DNA of 64,000 bases. It comes from M55B154 sp964486725. GTDB lineage: Bacteria > Spirochaetota > UBA4802 > UB4802. The notes under the pieces were generated by a model. That model saw only the letters and a program-made list of their open reading frames with translations. It had not been told where the DNA came from and did not search any database. The stretch spans positions 65,442 to 129,441 of the forward strand of contig CAZAOK010000001.1 in NCBI GenBank assembly GCA_964486725.1, in the 5' to 3' direction. Positions within the stretch are counted from its first letter, which is position 1; each line of letters opens with the position of its first letter. Of the stretch, positions 45,211 through 54,029 are shown piece after piece. The translations under genes were made by a program, and so were the position numbers.

Positions 45211-45450
45211 ATGCCAAAACAAACAAAAAATTTGCAGGACAGCTTTTTGAATGCTGTAAGAAAAGAAAAGATTGAAATAACAATTTATCTAATGAATGGC
45301 GTTCCAATAAAAGGCAGGGTGGTAAGTTTTGATAATTTTACCATTCTGATAGAAGTCGATAAAAAACAAAATTTAATTTATAAACATGCGGTTTCAACCT
45401 TGATGCCGGTGAAACCGGTGCAATACAAAGAAGAAGATAATAATGGATAA
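45211..45450 (+). CDS. hfq: RNA chaperone Hfq
   Basis: A 79-residue protein with both Sm motifs: LQDSFLNAVRKEKIEITIYLMNG and GRVVSFDNFTILIEV, followed by LIYKHAVSTLMP, the family's YKHA motif. Hfq pairs small RNAs with messages. It follows miaA as in many bacteria, and CGAGG precedes the ATG. Confidence 0.97.
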   Translation: MPKQTKNLQDSFLNAVRKEKIEITIYLMNGVPIKGRVVSFDNFTILIEVDKKQNLIYKHAVSTLMPVKPVQYKEEDNNG

Positions 45451-45460
45451 TTGTTAAAAT

Positions 45461-46372
45461 ATGGTTAACCTGATGAAACAACTGATAAAAACAATACTAA
45501 TTGTATTAATAATTTCAGCAGCAGGTTATTTCATATATAGTAGCGTGGTAATAATAAACGAAGGAAATATTGGTATTGCTGAAGATACCGGTGACAAGGT
45601 TGTTGTACAGATTCTTCAGCCGGGAGTAAATGTAATATGGAGATCTATTATTCCCGGTCGAGTTGATGTATTGAGATTGCCGGTAAAGGGTTCTTCTTTT
45701 TTCGATGTTACAATAGATATTCCCCCTCTTGGTTCTCTTGACAGTAAGTATTATTCTATCAATGTACCAATAGATTTTAATTACCGGTTGCAGCCGGATA
45801 GCCTTTCTTTTGATCCAGGTGAATTAAAGGAGGGGAAGCAATTTATAAAAAATACGGTTGAAAAAGTTACAACAGGTGAAATAAATAAAGAATTCTCACG
45901 TTATTTAAGTCCATCCTATAACAGGATAATGTTATTACGTCAGCAAGAGAACCTGGTAGCATCAGCATTTAAGAATATTAAAAAAAAGTGTGATTCACTG
46001 GGTATTGAGATCACAGAACTTAATGTATCAGGTAATATCAGTTTTCCTGATAATGCCACCTATTACGAGGGAGTCCGTTATTATAACGAACTCAGACAAA
46101 TGGAAAGAAATAACAGGAAAGAGTTAATTCTGCTTAAAAATGATTTGAAGAAAAAAGAACTATCCCGTGACAAGTATATAGATAAGTTGAAACGAATATC
46201 GACAATTGTAAAAGATAACCCGGATCTTTTAAAATTTATTTATATTGACAAACTGGGGGGTAACGTGAAAGTTATCTTATCATCTGAAAAGACAGGTGTT
46301 CCCTTCGGATTATCGCTTGAAGAGATCAAGGATGAGAAAAAAACCACCGGGGATATTGATAATCTTCGCTGA
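45461..46372 (+). CDS. SPFH/prohibitin-like membrane protein
   Basis: A 303-residue protein with an N-terminal membrane helix (residues about 8-30) and an SPFH-type domain (NEGNIGIAEDTGDKVVVQILQPGVNVIW, residues about 32-60, through about residue 200). A charged coiled-coil-prone part follows (residues 205-255). SPFH proteins form rings on membranes and often regulate proteases. The start MVNLMK leaves ATG 45473 as an alternative. It starts 10 bases after hfq, so it is probably co-transcribed. The role is not known. Confidence 0.75.
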   Translation: MVNLMKQLIKTILIVLIISAAGYFIYSSVVIINEGNIGIAEDTGDKVVVQILQPGVNVIWRSIIPGRVDVLRLPVKGSSFFDVTIDIPPLGSLDSKYYSINVPIDFNYRLQPDSLSFDPGELKEGKQFIKNTVEKVTTGEINKEFSRYLSPSYNRIMLLRQQENLVASAFKNIKKKCDSLGIEITELNVSGNISFPDNATYYEGVRYYNELRQMERNNRKELILLKNDLKKKELSRDKYIDKLKRISTIVKDNPDLLKFIYIDKLGGNVKVILSSEKTGVPFGLSLEEIKDEKKTTGDIDNLR

Positions 46373-46426
46373 GTGGCAATAAAAAAATCCGGGAAATATT
46401 GATTTATTGATATAAGGAGTCGAATT

Positions 46427-46516
46427 ATGCCTTGTGGTAAGAAAAAGAAAAGAAGAAAGATCGCCAATCACAAGCGGAAAAAGAGAAGAAGAAAGAACAG
46501 ACATAAAAAGAAGTAA
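46427..46516 (+). CDS. bS22/mS38-like ribosomal protein (COX24 domain), 29 residues
   Basis: A 29-residue, extremely basic protein (MPCGKKKKRRKIANHKRK, ending RKNRHKKK). AAGGAG lies 7 bases before the ATG. The pattern matches the short AURKAIP1/COX24-domain proteins of Bacteroidota and spirochaetes, related to mitochondrial mS38 and mycobacterial bS22, which sit on the small ribosomal subunit next to the decoding centre. A terminator follows it, so the message probably ends here. Too short for most gene finders, but the ribosome site and composition make it convincing. Confidence 0.88.
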   Translation: MPCGKKKKRRKIANHKRKKRRRKNRHKKK

Positions 46517-46549
46517 TTTTATGTCAATACAGGTTTCATGTGTTTATGC

Positions 46550-46597
46550 AAAAGAGATTGGTATTCATGTGGGCGAAACCAGTCTCTTTTGTATTTT
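46550..46597 (+). terminator. Rho-independent terminator after the bS22-like gene
   Basis: AAAAGAGATTGGT (46550-46562) pairs with ACCAGTCTCTTTT (46578-46590) with one G-U pair. It is followed by GTATTTT. Confidence 0.7.
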
Positions 46598-46614
46598 ATG
46601 ACAGGTGAATAATT

Positions 46615-47340
46615 ATGCGAAGAAATGTACCACGACCCAGTGGTAATCAGCAGGTTGGCAAAAGACTATACTGGAAAAGAAGGCCGTCTGAGATAAGAGG
46701 GTACCATAGAACTCTGTATCTCAATGCGGAAAATGGTGATTACCTTCGTGTCGATTATAACCTGAAAGATAAAAGGATCCGGCTCTACATCGAAGATAGT
46801 GATGAAGGGGGGAATCCCTATTATTCTGTTATTAGTAATGGCAGGGTCACAGCAGAGAGGAACGCAACAACAGGGCGGGGATATAATTTATCAGAGAAGT
46901 TCAGAAGAAGGGCTGATATTTTTTCCACAATACCGAACCGTGAAGTTATTCGATTGATTAATAAGAAATACGGTATTGGTGAATCCAGCGAAGATTCACA
47001 AAAACGTGAATCACAACGAAGGAAAGAACTGGAGCAGACCCGGAAACGGTATTTTCGTACTGATGACACTCCATCATATGTTTCGAGGGGCACTGCAACA
47101 CCCAGGCCGCAGGTAGGGTTTACTGATTTCAAAGATATTGCTATCAGTTCAATCCTTACAGGAGGAATGTATTTTATCACTTTTGATCTTATCAAGACGG
47201 GAATTGTTGCGGCGTTTTGCGGAATAATTATGGGGATGCTTGATATTTTTATCAGGAACAGGCAGACCATATTTGTTAAGTTGTTTATATTTCTCATTGC
47301 CGGTCTTATACTTTATGTGTATGGATATTATATTTTGTAA
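46615..47340 (+). CDS. Unknown membrane protein
   Basis: A 241-residue protein. Residues 1-165 are basic and hydrophilic (rich in Arg, Lys and Tyr; an RTLYLNAENGDYLRVDYNL beta region), and residues 175-241 form two or three membrane helices ending YVYGYYIL. No family is recognised. It starts 18 bases after the terminator at 46550-46597. I see nothing that ties its function to the neighbours. Confidence 0.7.
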   Translation: MRRNVPRPSGNQQVGKRLYWKRRPSEIRGYHRTLYLNAENGDYLRVDYNLKDKRIRLYIEDSDEGGNPYYSVISNGRVTAERNATTGRGYNLSEKFRRRADIFSTIPNREVIRLINKKYGIGESSEDSQKRESQRRKELEQTRKRYFRTDDTPSYVSRGTATPRPQVGFTDFKDIAISSILTGGMYFITFDLIKTGIVAAFCGIIMGMLDIFIRNRQTIFVKLFIFLIAGLILYVYGYYIL

Positions 47341-47419
47341 TCACCAATCCCCCGGCCAGGTTGCCCTTGTCCATGTTAAGGATGCTACAGGGAAAAAGGG
47401 GTGTGATGCTATTTTATAC

Positions 47420-47447
47420 TTGAAAAGATTAACATCATGGATATAAT
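47420..47447 (+). promoter_or_regulatory. Predicted sigma-70 promoter for cheW
   Basis: TTGAAA, 16-base spacer, TATAAT, about 50 bases before the cheW ATG at 47499. Nothing else was seen in the 158-base gap. Confidence 0.6.
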
Positions 47448-47498
47448 AGTGTTAAAGTTGGGTACTAATCTATTATACGGAAGTCGGGTTAACCAGAA

Positions 47499-47960
47499 AT
47501 GGAAAAAACAGTTCAAAATGTAAACTCCATGCAGGTAGTTTGTTTTAATATTGGCACGGAAGAGTATGGTGTTGAAATTCTGAAAGTACAGGAAATCCTT
47601 AAGCTGCCTAAGATAACCCGGTTGCCGAAATCCGCCCATTATATTATGGGCGTTATTGATTTACGTGGCAAGGTTATACCCATAGTGGACTTAAGCAAGC
47701 GATTTGGTATTAAGGAAGATGCGTCGGACGAAGGTAAACGTGCTATCGTCGTTGATATCAGGGGCAAACGTGTGGGGCTTGCGATCGACGCGGTTAGCCA
47801 TGTAATAAAACTTGAATCAAAAGAAATTGAGCCTCCCCCGCCTATTGTAAAGGGTATATCAGGTAGATATATTATCGGTATTGGTAAACTGAAAGAGTCA
47901 TTTGTTATTATACTCGATATTGACCAGATATTTTCTTCAGAAGAATTAAGCCTGTTATAA
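47499..47960 (+). CDS. cheW: Chemotaxis coupling protein CheW
   Basis: A 153-residue protein with the CheW fold: MQVVCFNIGTEEYGVEILKVQEIL, LPKSAHYIMGVIDLRGKVIPIVDL and IGIGKLKESFVIILDIDQIF. It links chemoreceptors to CheA. It is an isolated gene with its own promoter. The last 6 bases overlap the convergent larC end. Confidence 0.95.
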   Translation: MEKTVQNVNSMQVVCFNIGTEEYGVEILKVQEILKLPKITRLPKSAHYIMGVIDLRGKVIPIVDLSKRFGIKEDASDEGKRAIVVDIRGKRVGLAIDAVSHVIKLESKEIEPPPPIVKGISGRYIIGIGKLKESFVIILDIDQIFSSEELSLL

Positions 47961-49124
47961 GGGGTTCTTTTTGAAGTATTCCTGCTGGGCAAGATAAAAT
48001 ACTTTTTTTAACGATATGCCGTGTTTTTCGGCAGCTTTTCTGCAATCTTCATATTCCGGATGTAGAGTTAAAAGACCGTGAGAATCTTTCCCCTCCTTGA
48101 TTCGAATACTTTCTCCCTTGACCGTGATGGTTGTGAAATTCCTTGAGGCTTTTTCACGATACATTGACTGTATACGTAATCCAAGTGTTGTGGTTTGGGT
48201 ATACAATATATGGCGAATTAAATTCAATAATTCGGCAGTAACCAGTATTGTAACCAGGAAACCAGGTCGTCCCTTTTTCATGAGTATCTGGGTACAGTAT
48301 GCGTCAAGTGCCCCCGCATCAATACATTTTTCCAGGACATAAGGGATCAACTGGGGATTCATGTCGTCAATATTGCATTCAACCTTAAATACCAGTTCAC
48401 CCGAAACAGTATCTTCATTTAATAGAAAAGCCCGGGTGCAGCTTAAAAAACCATAATCCCTTGTTCCGAAACCTGTACCATTTGATTCAATTACTGAAGA
48501 TGGCATTATCGGGCACTGTTCTCCGGTGGACGTGAGGATCGCCGCAGCAGAGGGTGTTACCAGTTCACCTTGTCTGCGGGTGAAAACTGCCTCAAATCCC
48601 CTTGAGATCACAACCGTGGCAGGCGAAGGAACCGGGATCTCACCATGGGAGGCGGTGACGGTTCCTGTTCCGAAATAAAATGTATTAAAATAAACGGCAT
48701 CAATATTCATTATTTCCAGCGCCAGGCAAAATGCGGTGATATCGACAATACTGTCAATAGCCCCTGTTTCGTGAAAGTGTATATCTGATATATCAATATC
48801 ATGTACAGATGCTTCTGCCCTGGCAAGTGTTTCAAAAATGCGTTCAATTCTACCGGTAGTATGCTCGCTATACTCTGCATTCCTGATAATACTCAAAATT
48901 TCAGACAGGTTACGGTGGGTATGTTCTATATTGCAGGCAACTCCTGCTGAAATACCAGCCAGGCTGTTTCGAATTACTTTTTTTGGATTTATTTCCCATC
49001 CAGGGAGTTGTAGTTTTTTCAGTTTTTCAACCAGGAGCTCAGTATCAAGTCCGAGGTCGATGAGTGCTCCAAGCAGCATGTCTCCTGAGGCACCAAGCTG
49101 GATATCGAAGTACAAGGATTTCAT
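47955..49124 (-). CDS. larC: Nickel insertion protein LarC
   Basis: A 389-residue protein in a single frame (in Lactobacillus LarC is made by frameshift). Motifs: LYFDIQLGASGDMLLGALIDLG, HIHFHE-type DIHFHETGAIDSIVDI, SHGEIPVPSPAT, ECNIDDMNPQ and KKGRPGFLV. LarC inserts nickel into the nickel-pincer nucleotide cofactor. It overlaps larB in an ATGA. LarE and LarA are not in the window. Confidence 0.93.
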   Translation of the reverse strand: MKSLYFDIQLGASGDMLLGALIDLGLDTELLVEKLKKLQLPGWEINPKKVIRNSLAGISAGVACNIEHTHRNLSEILSIIRNAEYSEHTTGRIERIFETLARAEASVHDIDISDIHFHETGAIDSIVDITAFCLALEIMNIDAVYFNTFYFGTGTVTASHGEIPVPSPATVVISRGFEAVFTRRQGELVTPSAAAILTSTGEQCPIMPSSVIESNGTGFGTRDYGFLSCTRAFLLNEDTVSGELVFKVECNIDDMNPQLIPYVLEKCIDAGALDAYCTQILMKKGRPGFLVTILVTAELLNLIRHILYTQTTTLGLRIQSMYREKASRNFTTITVKGESIRIKEGKDSHGLLTLHPEYEDCRKAAEKHGISLKKVFYLAQQEYFKKNPL

Positions 49125-49891
49125 GACTGTTTTCCACCAGGGGAAAAACTTCGTACTATTTTGAATGCCAGGCTTGCGGCACCAAACCCGTTGTCAATAT
49201 TCATAACCGCTATTCCAGGTGCACATGAATTAAGCATACCAAGCAAAGCGGTTATCCCCCCAAATGATGTGCCATATCCTACTGACGTGGGAACAGCTAT
49301 TACCGGGCATTGGACCAAGCCTGATATTACTGATGCGAGGGCTCCTTCCATTCCCGCAATAACTATTATTATTTTTGATTCGTTTAATGCTTCGAAATGG
49401 TGAAGAACCCTGTGTATACCAGCCACGCCGATGTCAGTAATGACAGTGGGTTGCAACCCCAGCATTATGAGTGTTTCACTGGTCTCTTCGGCTACAGGGA
49501 TATCAGCGGTTCCTGCCGTAACAATTGTCACCTGGTGATTGAGGGGCTTAATCGTATTAACAGCACAGGTAATCACTTTTCCTTGTGAATTGTACCGGGA
49601 CAGGGGGAAGTGTTCTTTTACGGCGTCAAACATTTCTTCAGAAGCCCTCGTGGCAAGCAGGTTAGCACCTCTTTCAGTAATATTTTTCGCGATCAATACC
49701 ACCTGTTCGATGGTTTTCCCTTCGCAGTATATTACTTCTGGGAATCCTGTACGTAAACTTCGATGATGATCAATTTTCGCAAATTCGAGGTCCTCAAAGG
49801 GCAGTCGATGTAATACCTTCAGCATATCATCATCTGATAACTCACTGTTTTTGTAGCGGTGAAGCAGGTTTACTATTGTTTCTTTGTCCAT
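49121..49891 (-). CDS. larB: LarB, nickel-pincer cofactor carboxylase
   Basis: A 256-residue protein. The start region is FAKIDHHRSLRTGFPEVIYCEGKT, followed by a PurE-like domain with VTAGTADIPVAEE, VAGIHRVLHH, VIAGMEGALASVISGLV and VPTSVGYG. LarB carboxylates and hydrolyses nicotinic acid adenine dinucleotide in the first step to the nickel-pincer cofactor. The frame opens with TTG at 49906, but ATG 49891, one base after the previous stop, is more likely. Confidence 0.92.
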   Translation of the reverse strand: MDKETIVNLLHRYKNSELSDDDMLKVLHRLPFEDLEFAKIDHHRSLRTGFPEVIYCEGKTIEQVVLIAKNITERGANLLATRASEEMFDAVKEHFPLSRYNSQGKVITCAVNTIKPLNHQVTIVTAGTADIPVAEETSETLIMLGLQPTVITDIGVAGIHRVLHHFEALNESKIIIVIAGMEGALASVISGLVQCPVIAVPTSVGYGTSFGGITALLGMLNSCAPGIAVMNIDNGFGAASLAFKIVRSFSPGGKQS

Positions 49892-49892
49892 A

Positions 49893-51065
49893 TCAATACG
49901 CGGCAATTAATATTGTTTCAATTTCATCTTTCGTAAGCTGTCTTGGGGCATTTTCTATAAAGGGGTACGACATGGCAATTTCCGCGGCTTTCGAGAAAGT
50001 ATTCTTCGATATTTCAAATTGAGATAATCGTTGTGGTATTTCAACATCAGATTCAAGTTTTCTCACACCTTCCACAGCCTTAATGGCTGCCTCGATGACC
50101 GTTATATCTTTGACATTTTCGTCCATAACCTTTGACATCTGAACATACTTACCCGGTGATGCGGTAAGGTTATATTCCATCACGTGGGGCAGCATTAATG
50201 CCATGGCTGTTTCTACACGTAGTGATGTGATTGATGAGAGTGCCAGCGAAATCGCCAGGGAAAGTGAAAGTTCGGAAACGGTAAAGGCAATGCCTGCCAT
50301 TATTGAGGCGTATGCAAGATTAAGGTGGTGCTGCTCGTTATCGGGTTCCCTGAATGCCAGTGGGAGATTCTTAAAAGTCAGGTCAATGGCCCTGAGTGCA
50401 AAGGAGTTAATGATCCCGTTATTTGATGTAGAGATAACTGACTCGGTGGCCATGGAAAGTGTACTTATGCCATATTGTGTCATCCTGTCCCCGGGTGTTT
50501 TCAGAAATATCTTTGAATCAATTACAGTGGCACCGGGGTAAAGGTATGGATGATTATATACCCTGTTGGCATCCTCCTGGATATCAGCAAGGTATAAATA
50601 TGGTATTATTTCAAAACCGAAGAGGGGAGAAACTGGTATGGTTACCAGGTTCACGGGTTTCTGTACAACAGGGTAGGAGAAGAGATCTTCACAAAAAAGA
50701 TGGTTATTGATTAGTAGTGAAACCGCCTTTGCGCTGTTGATGGAATGGATACCTCCAAACCCGATTATGACATCACATCTTGTCTTCCTGGCAAAGTATA
50801 CGGCTGAATCAATGTAATCGGTATTGGGATCGGGTGGAATTTCATCAAAGATAATACATCCGATTTTTTTATCAATACATCGCCTGGATATATAATCAAT
50901 GGTATCCTGAAAATGAATAAAATCAGTTGTATTGGTTATTATCAGGGCCCTGGAGCCGTAAGTACTGACGATATCACCGATATCGTTCAGAATGTTATTT
51001 CTGACATATATTTTTGTTGGAACGTTAAAATCAGGGACAATGCCGTTATTCAAGGTAAACCCCAA
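49893..51065 (-). CDS. Iron-alcohol-dehydrogenase-like protein lacking metal ligands
   Basis: A 390-residue protein with the iron-ADH fold: an N-terminal dinucleotide domain and a helical C-terminal domain ending ALMLPHVMEYN. Compared by eye with E. coli FucO, the four metal ligands are replaced: Asp by Ser201, His by Met205 (GISTLSMATE), His by Leu274 and His by Val284 (SLALSSITSLRVE). The NAD loop GGGSxxD reads GGIHSIN. It is therefore probably not a standard dehydrogenase. It is the first gene before larB-larC. Start codons are TTG 51065 (used for numbering) or TTG 51053, which has GGGG 6 bases ahead. Confidence 0.85.
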   Translation of the reverse strand: MGFTLNNGIVPDFNVPTKIYVRNNILNDIGDIVSTYGSRALIITNTTDFIHFQDTIDYISRRCIDKKIGCIIFDEIPPDPNTDYIDSAVYFARKTRCDVIIGFGGIHSINSAKAVSLLINNHLFCEDLFSYPVVQKPVNLVTIPVSPLFGFEIIPYLYLADIQEDANRVYNHPYLYPGATVIDSKIFLKTPGDRMTQYGISTLSMATESVISTSNNGIINSFALRAIDLTFKNLPLAFREPDNEQHHLNLAYASIMAGIAFTVSELSLSLAISLALSSITSLRVETAMALMLPHVMEYNLTASPGKYVQMSKVMDENVKDITVIEAAIKAVEGVRKLESDVEIPQRLSQFEISKNTFSKAAEIAMSYPFIENAPRQLTKDEIETILIAAY

Positions 51066-51079
51066 TAGTCAGGATATAA

Positions 51080-51109
51080 AAAAAGCGGAACATAAGGTAT
51101 CCGCTTTTT
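51080..51109 (-). terminator. Bidirectional-type terminator after flgM
   Basis: A 10-bp perfect stem (AAAAAGCGGA with TCCGCTTTTT) with T-runs on both sides. On the minus strand it lies about 40 bases after the flgM stop. Confidence 0.75.
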
Positions 51110-51148
51110 GGTTTTCCAGCAAAAGGTTTCTCACAAAGGGTGAAATTA

Positions 51149-51442
51149 TTATCGAAGCAGTTGCGTTGCGATTTTTTCAGCAACCATTTCAAGTACCTTG
51201 TTATCATCGAATTTATCGTAGGTACCCTCGGCTATTCTTGTCTTAATATCACGAACCTTCTCAGTTCGTACATCCGGAGTATCTTTTACAATCTGGGATA
51301 TCTTTGCCTGTTCTGCTGCATTTTTTGCTTCAGAAGATATCTGAACAGAGTCGGATTTATCTATTGACTTGTTCCTGGAAACAGGTTTGGTGTTCTTTGT
51401 ATCAACTATGTTGTTGATATTTCCAATCTTGTCAATTACCAT
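51149..51442 (-). CDS. flgM: Anti-sigma-28 factor FlgM
   Basis: A 97-residue protein. Residues 28-40 hold SDSVQISSEAKNA and residues about 60-95 hold VRDIKTRIAEGTYDKFDDNKVLEMVAEKI, the sigma-binding end of FlgM. It holds back FliA (36771-37571) until the hook is finished and it is exported. It lies far from fliA, on the opposite strand, and a terminator follows it. Confidence 0.93.
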   Translation of the reverse strand: MVIDKIGNINNIVDTKNTKPVSRNKSIDKSDSVQISSEAKNAAEQAKISQIVKDTPDVRTEKVRDIKTRIAEGTYDKFDDNKVLEMVAEKIATQLLR

Positions 51443-51554
51443 AGTTTTTAACCCTTTGTTAATCTATTATAATTATCGGATATTTTTGTCAATTCTTTAA
51501 TTGAACTTACCTTTTGTACTTATTATATGTAAAAAAATGAGAAACATCAAGGAA

Positions 51555-52241
51555 TTAATTGTCTTTTCTGTTGTTAATGGCGATCGCGAATTCACCCTTT
51601 TTTGTAATAGAACCAATGTTTACAAGGATGTCAGCTGCCCTGCCTGTTATGATCTCTTCATACATCTTTGTAAGCTCTCGTCCTACTACCAGTTCCGCGT
51701 CAGGATATATATCTCTAATCGCGATAAGAAGTTTGTCAATCCTGTGTGGTGATTCGTATATCACTATTATTCCGTCTAATTCGCTGTATTTCAGCAGTTC
51801 TTTTTTTCTTTTCCCCTCCTTTTTGCTTAAAAACCCGGCAAAAATAATTTCTTTACCCCGAAAACCGGATATAGAAATAAGGGTACTCAGGGCAGATGGC
51901 CCAGGCAGTGGAATTATGGGAATGTTTTCTTTTCGTGCAGCCGCAACAAGTACAGCCCCGGGGTCTGACACTCCCGGCGTGCCTGAATCTGTCATGTACG
52001 CGGCGTTTTTCCCGGCATTCATTTCCTGCACGGCCCTTTCAATCCTGGCTGCCGTGGTATGGGCGTGAATAGCATAGGTTGGAAGGCTGATATCGTAATG
52101 TCTGAGCAACTTCATGGTTTGCCTTGTGTCCTCACATAACACGATATCTATTTCTTCCCTGAGTATGCGAAGGGCACGCAATGTTATATCCTCAAGGTTC
52201 CCTATGGGAGTGGCGATGACATACAGGTTTCCCGGTGACAT
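51555..52241 (-). CDS. rsmI: 16S rRNA 2'-O-methyltransferase RsmI
   Basis: A 228-residue enzyme that methylates C1402 of 16S rRNA. Motifs: VIATPIGNLEDITLRALRIL, CEDTRQTMKLL, TDSGTPGVSDPG and LPGPSALSTLISISGF, all of the family. It overlaps the preceding DUF2269-like gene by one base (TAATG). Confidence 0.96.
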   Translation of the reverse strand: MSPGNLYVIATPIGNLEDITLRALRILREEIDIVLCEDTRQTMKLLRHYDISLPTYAIHAHTTAARIERAVQEMNAGKNAAYMTDSGTPGVSDPGAVLVAAARKENIPIIPLPGPSALSTLISISGFRGKEIIFAGFLSKKEGKRKKELLKYSELDGIIVIYESPHRIDKLLIAIRDIYPDAELVVGRELTKMYEEIITGRAADILVNIGSITKKGEFAIAINNRKDN

Positions 52242-52759
52242 TATATGGTGTGCTCCTTTATACTGGCTTTACGCTGTTTCCAGGGTTTGAATACTGATAT
52301 CCATATTACAACCAGAAGTAGTGTTACCTGCAGTATGCCGAATATACCGTTCATTTGTTGATTGTATAAGAATTGCGGGTCTGTAAAGGCTTTGTCGCGA
52401 AGTTTGCCGGCTATGGCCACATTCTCATTCAGCCATGGTCCAAGAAAAAATGTTCCAAACAGCACCTGAACCAGGGTCAATACCCACTTGACGGTGATCC
52501 ACCTGTGGCGAAAGAATCCCCATTTCGTCCATATCCCATACACAATACCAATAAGAACACTGCCCAGGGCACCCGGTATTATAGTGAAATCATCAATTAT
52601 CTTCATGCTGAGATTCACACCGTACAGTTCATCACCGGTAGTGGGTTGTGTAAACCAGAAAACCAGAACCAGGCTGATACCTCCGCCCACCCACATGCTG
52701 ACAAATAAGAGATGAATTACTTTAAGCCAGCGAATGCCGGTGTTGCCAAACTTTTTCAT
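52241..52759 (-). CDS. DUF2269-like integral membrane protein
   Basis: A 172-residue protein with four hydrophobic segments (residues about 12-32, 52-72, 84-104 and 133-155). The first holds WLKVIHLLFVSMWVGGG, a pattern with a conserved His seen in DUF2269 and CopD-like heme or copper membrane proteins. Function unknown. It is divergent to serC, with 179 bases between. Confidence 0.7.
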   Translation of the reverse strand: MKKFGNTGIRWLKVIHLLFVSMWVGGGISLVLVFWFTQPTTGDELYGVNLSMKIIDDFTIIPGALGSVLIGIVYGIWTKWGFFRHRWITVKWVLTLVQVLFGTFFLGPWLNENVAIAGKLRDKAFTDPQFLYNQQMNGIFGILQVTLLLVVIWISVFKPWKQRKASIKEHTI

Positions 52760-52938
52760 AATGTATGATCCCCGGTGTTTGAAAGTATTGATATTGTCAG
52801 CCCGGCCCGGTATGATGTCAATAGAAATCAGATATAATTTTTACTTGTCTTGCGCCGGTGATATGCTACTGTTGACTCACAAATTCTGTAGTATTACTTG
52901 TTATTTTGTTTCAATATATATCAAAATGGAGAAAAATC

Positions 52939-54024
52939 ATGGCTAGAATTTTTAACTTTTCCGCGGGTCCGTCAACATTACCTGTTGATACCCTTGAAGA
53001 AGCATCCAGGCAGCTGGTAGATTATCATGGTTCAGGCATGTCCCTCATCGAGATGAGTCATCGCGGAAAACTATACGACGAAGTGCATCATGACACCATG
53101 ACACTTGCAAGAGAAATACTGGATATCCCGGATGATTTCCATATCCTGTTTCTGCAGGGTGGTGCCACCATGCAGTTTGGCATGGTTCCAATGGCGTTAT
53201 TGAAAGAAGGGCAGACAGCTGATTATATTCTTACCGGTTCATGGGCGAAGAAAGCCTATAGTGATGGTGCGCTTGTCGGAAAAGTAAATGTGCCATGGGA
53301 CGGCAAAGAAGGAAGCTATACCAAAATTCCCGCCCAGGATGAACTTACCCTTACTCCCGGGGCGGCATACGTACACCTGTGTTCAAACGAGACAATCGGT
53401 GGTATTCAGTGGCCCTATTTCCCTGATACCGGGGATGTGCCACTGATTTGTGATATGTCCTCTGATATCATGTCACGTCCTCTGCCCTGGGACAAGATCG
53501 ACATGGTATACGCCGGTACACAGAAAAATCTTGCCCCCGCCGGTATGGCATTTATTGTAATGCGAAAATCGTTGATCGAAAAAACACGAACAGATCTTCC
53601 TGCCTATCTTCAATATAATCAGCACGCCGAAAGTGATTCACTGTATAATACACCCCCATCATTTACAGTGTGGATGACAAACCTTACACTTAAATGGATC
53701 AAAACAATTGGCGGCATGAAAGAAATTGAAAAGCGGAGAGATGAGAAGGCATCCATGTTGTATGATGCTATTGAAAACAGCAACGGGTATTATCGCAATC
53801 CCGTTGATACCGGCAGCAGGTCGAAGATGAATGTTGTATGGCGATTGCCAGACGAGGACCTTGAAAAGAAATTTATCGCGGAAGCGGACAAGGCAGGTCT
53901 CAGCGGACTAAAAGGTCACCGTTCGGTGGGAGGTTGCCGGGCTTCAATTTATAACCCGATGCCGGTTGAAGGGGTGAAGGCCCTTGTGGATTTCATGAAT
54001 GACTTTATGAAGGCAAACGGGTAA
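52939..54024 (+). CDS. serC: Phosphoserine aminotransferase
   Basis: A 361-residue PLP enzyme of serine synthesis. Motifs: IFNFSAGPSTLP at the start, HRGKLYDEV, FLQGGATMQFGMVPMALL, SNETIGGIQWP, and the PLP lysine in YAGTQKNLAPAG. The end GLSGLKGHRSVGGCRASIYN is typical. The frame opens at 52906, but ATG 52939, with GGAG 8 bases ahead, gives the normal N-terminus. serA and serB are not nearby. Confidence 0.96.
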   Translation: MARIFNFSAGPSTLPVDTLEEASRQLVDYHGSGMSLIEMSHRGKLYDEVHHDTMTLAREILDIPDDFHILFLQGGATMQFGMVPMALLKEGQTADYILTGSWAKKAYSDGALVGKVNVPWDGKEGSYTKIPAQDELTLTPGAAYVHLCSNETIGGIQWPYFPDTGDVPLICDMSSDIMSRPLPWDKIDMVYAGTQKNLAPAGMAFIVMRKSLIEKTRTDLPAYLQYNQHAESDSLYNTPPSFTVWMTNLTLKWIKTIGGMKEIEKRRDEKASMLYDAIENSNGYYRNPVDTGSRSKMNVVWRLPDEDLEKKFIAEADKAGLSGLKGHRSVGGCRASIYNPMPVEGVKALVDFMNDFMKANG

Positions 54025-54029
54025 CCTGT

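Noticed and set aside
47341..47498. tRNA or small RNA in the gap before cheW
   Set aside because: No cloverleaf or CCA-type end could be folded by eye; only a promoter was seen. No tRNA, rRNA or CRISPR array was found anywhere in the window.
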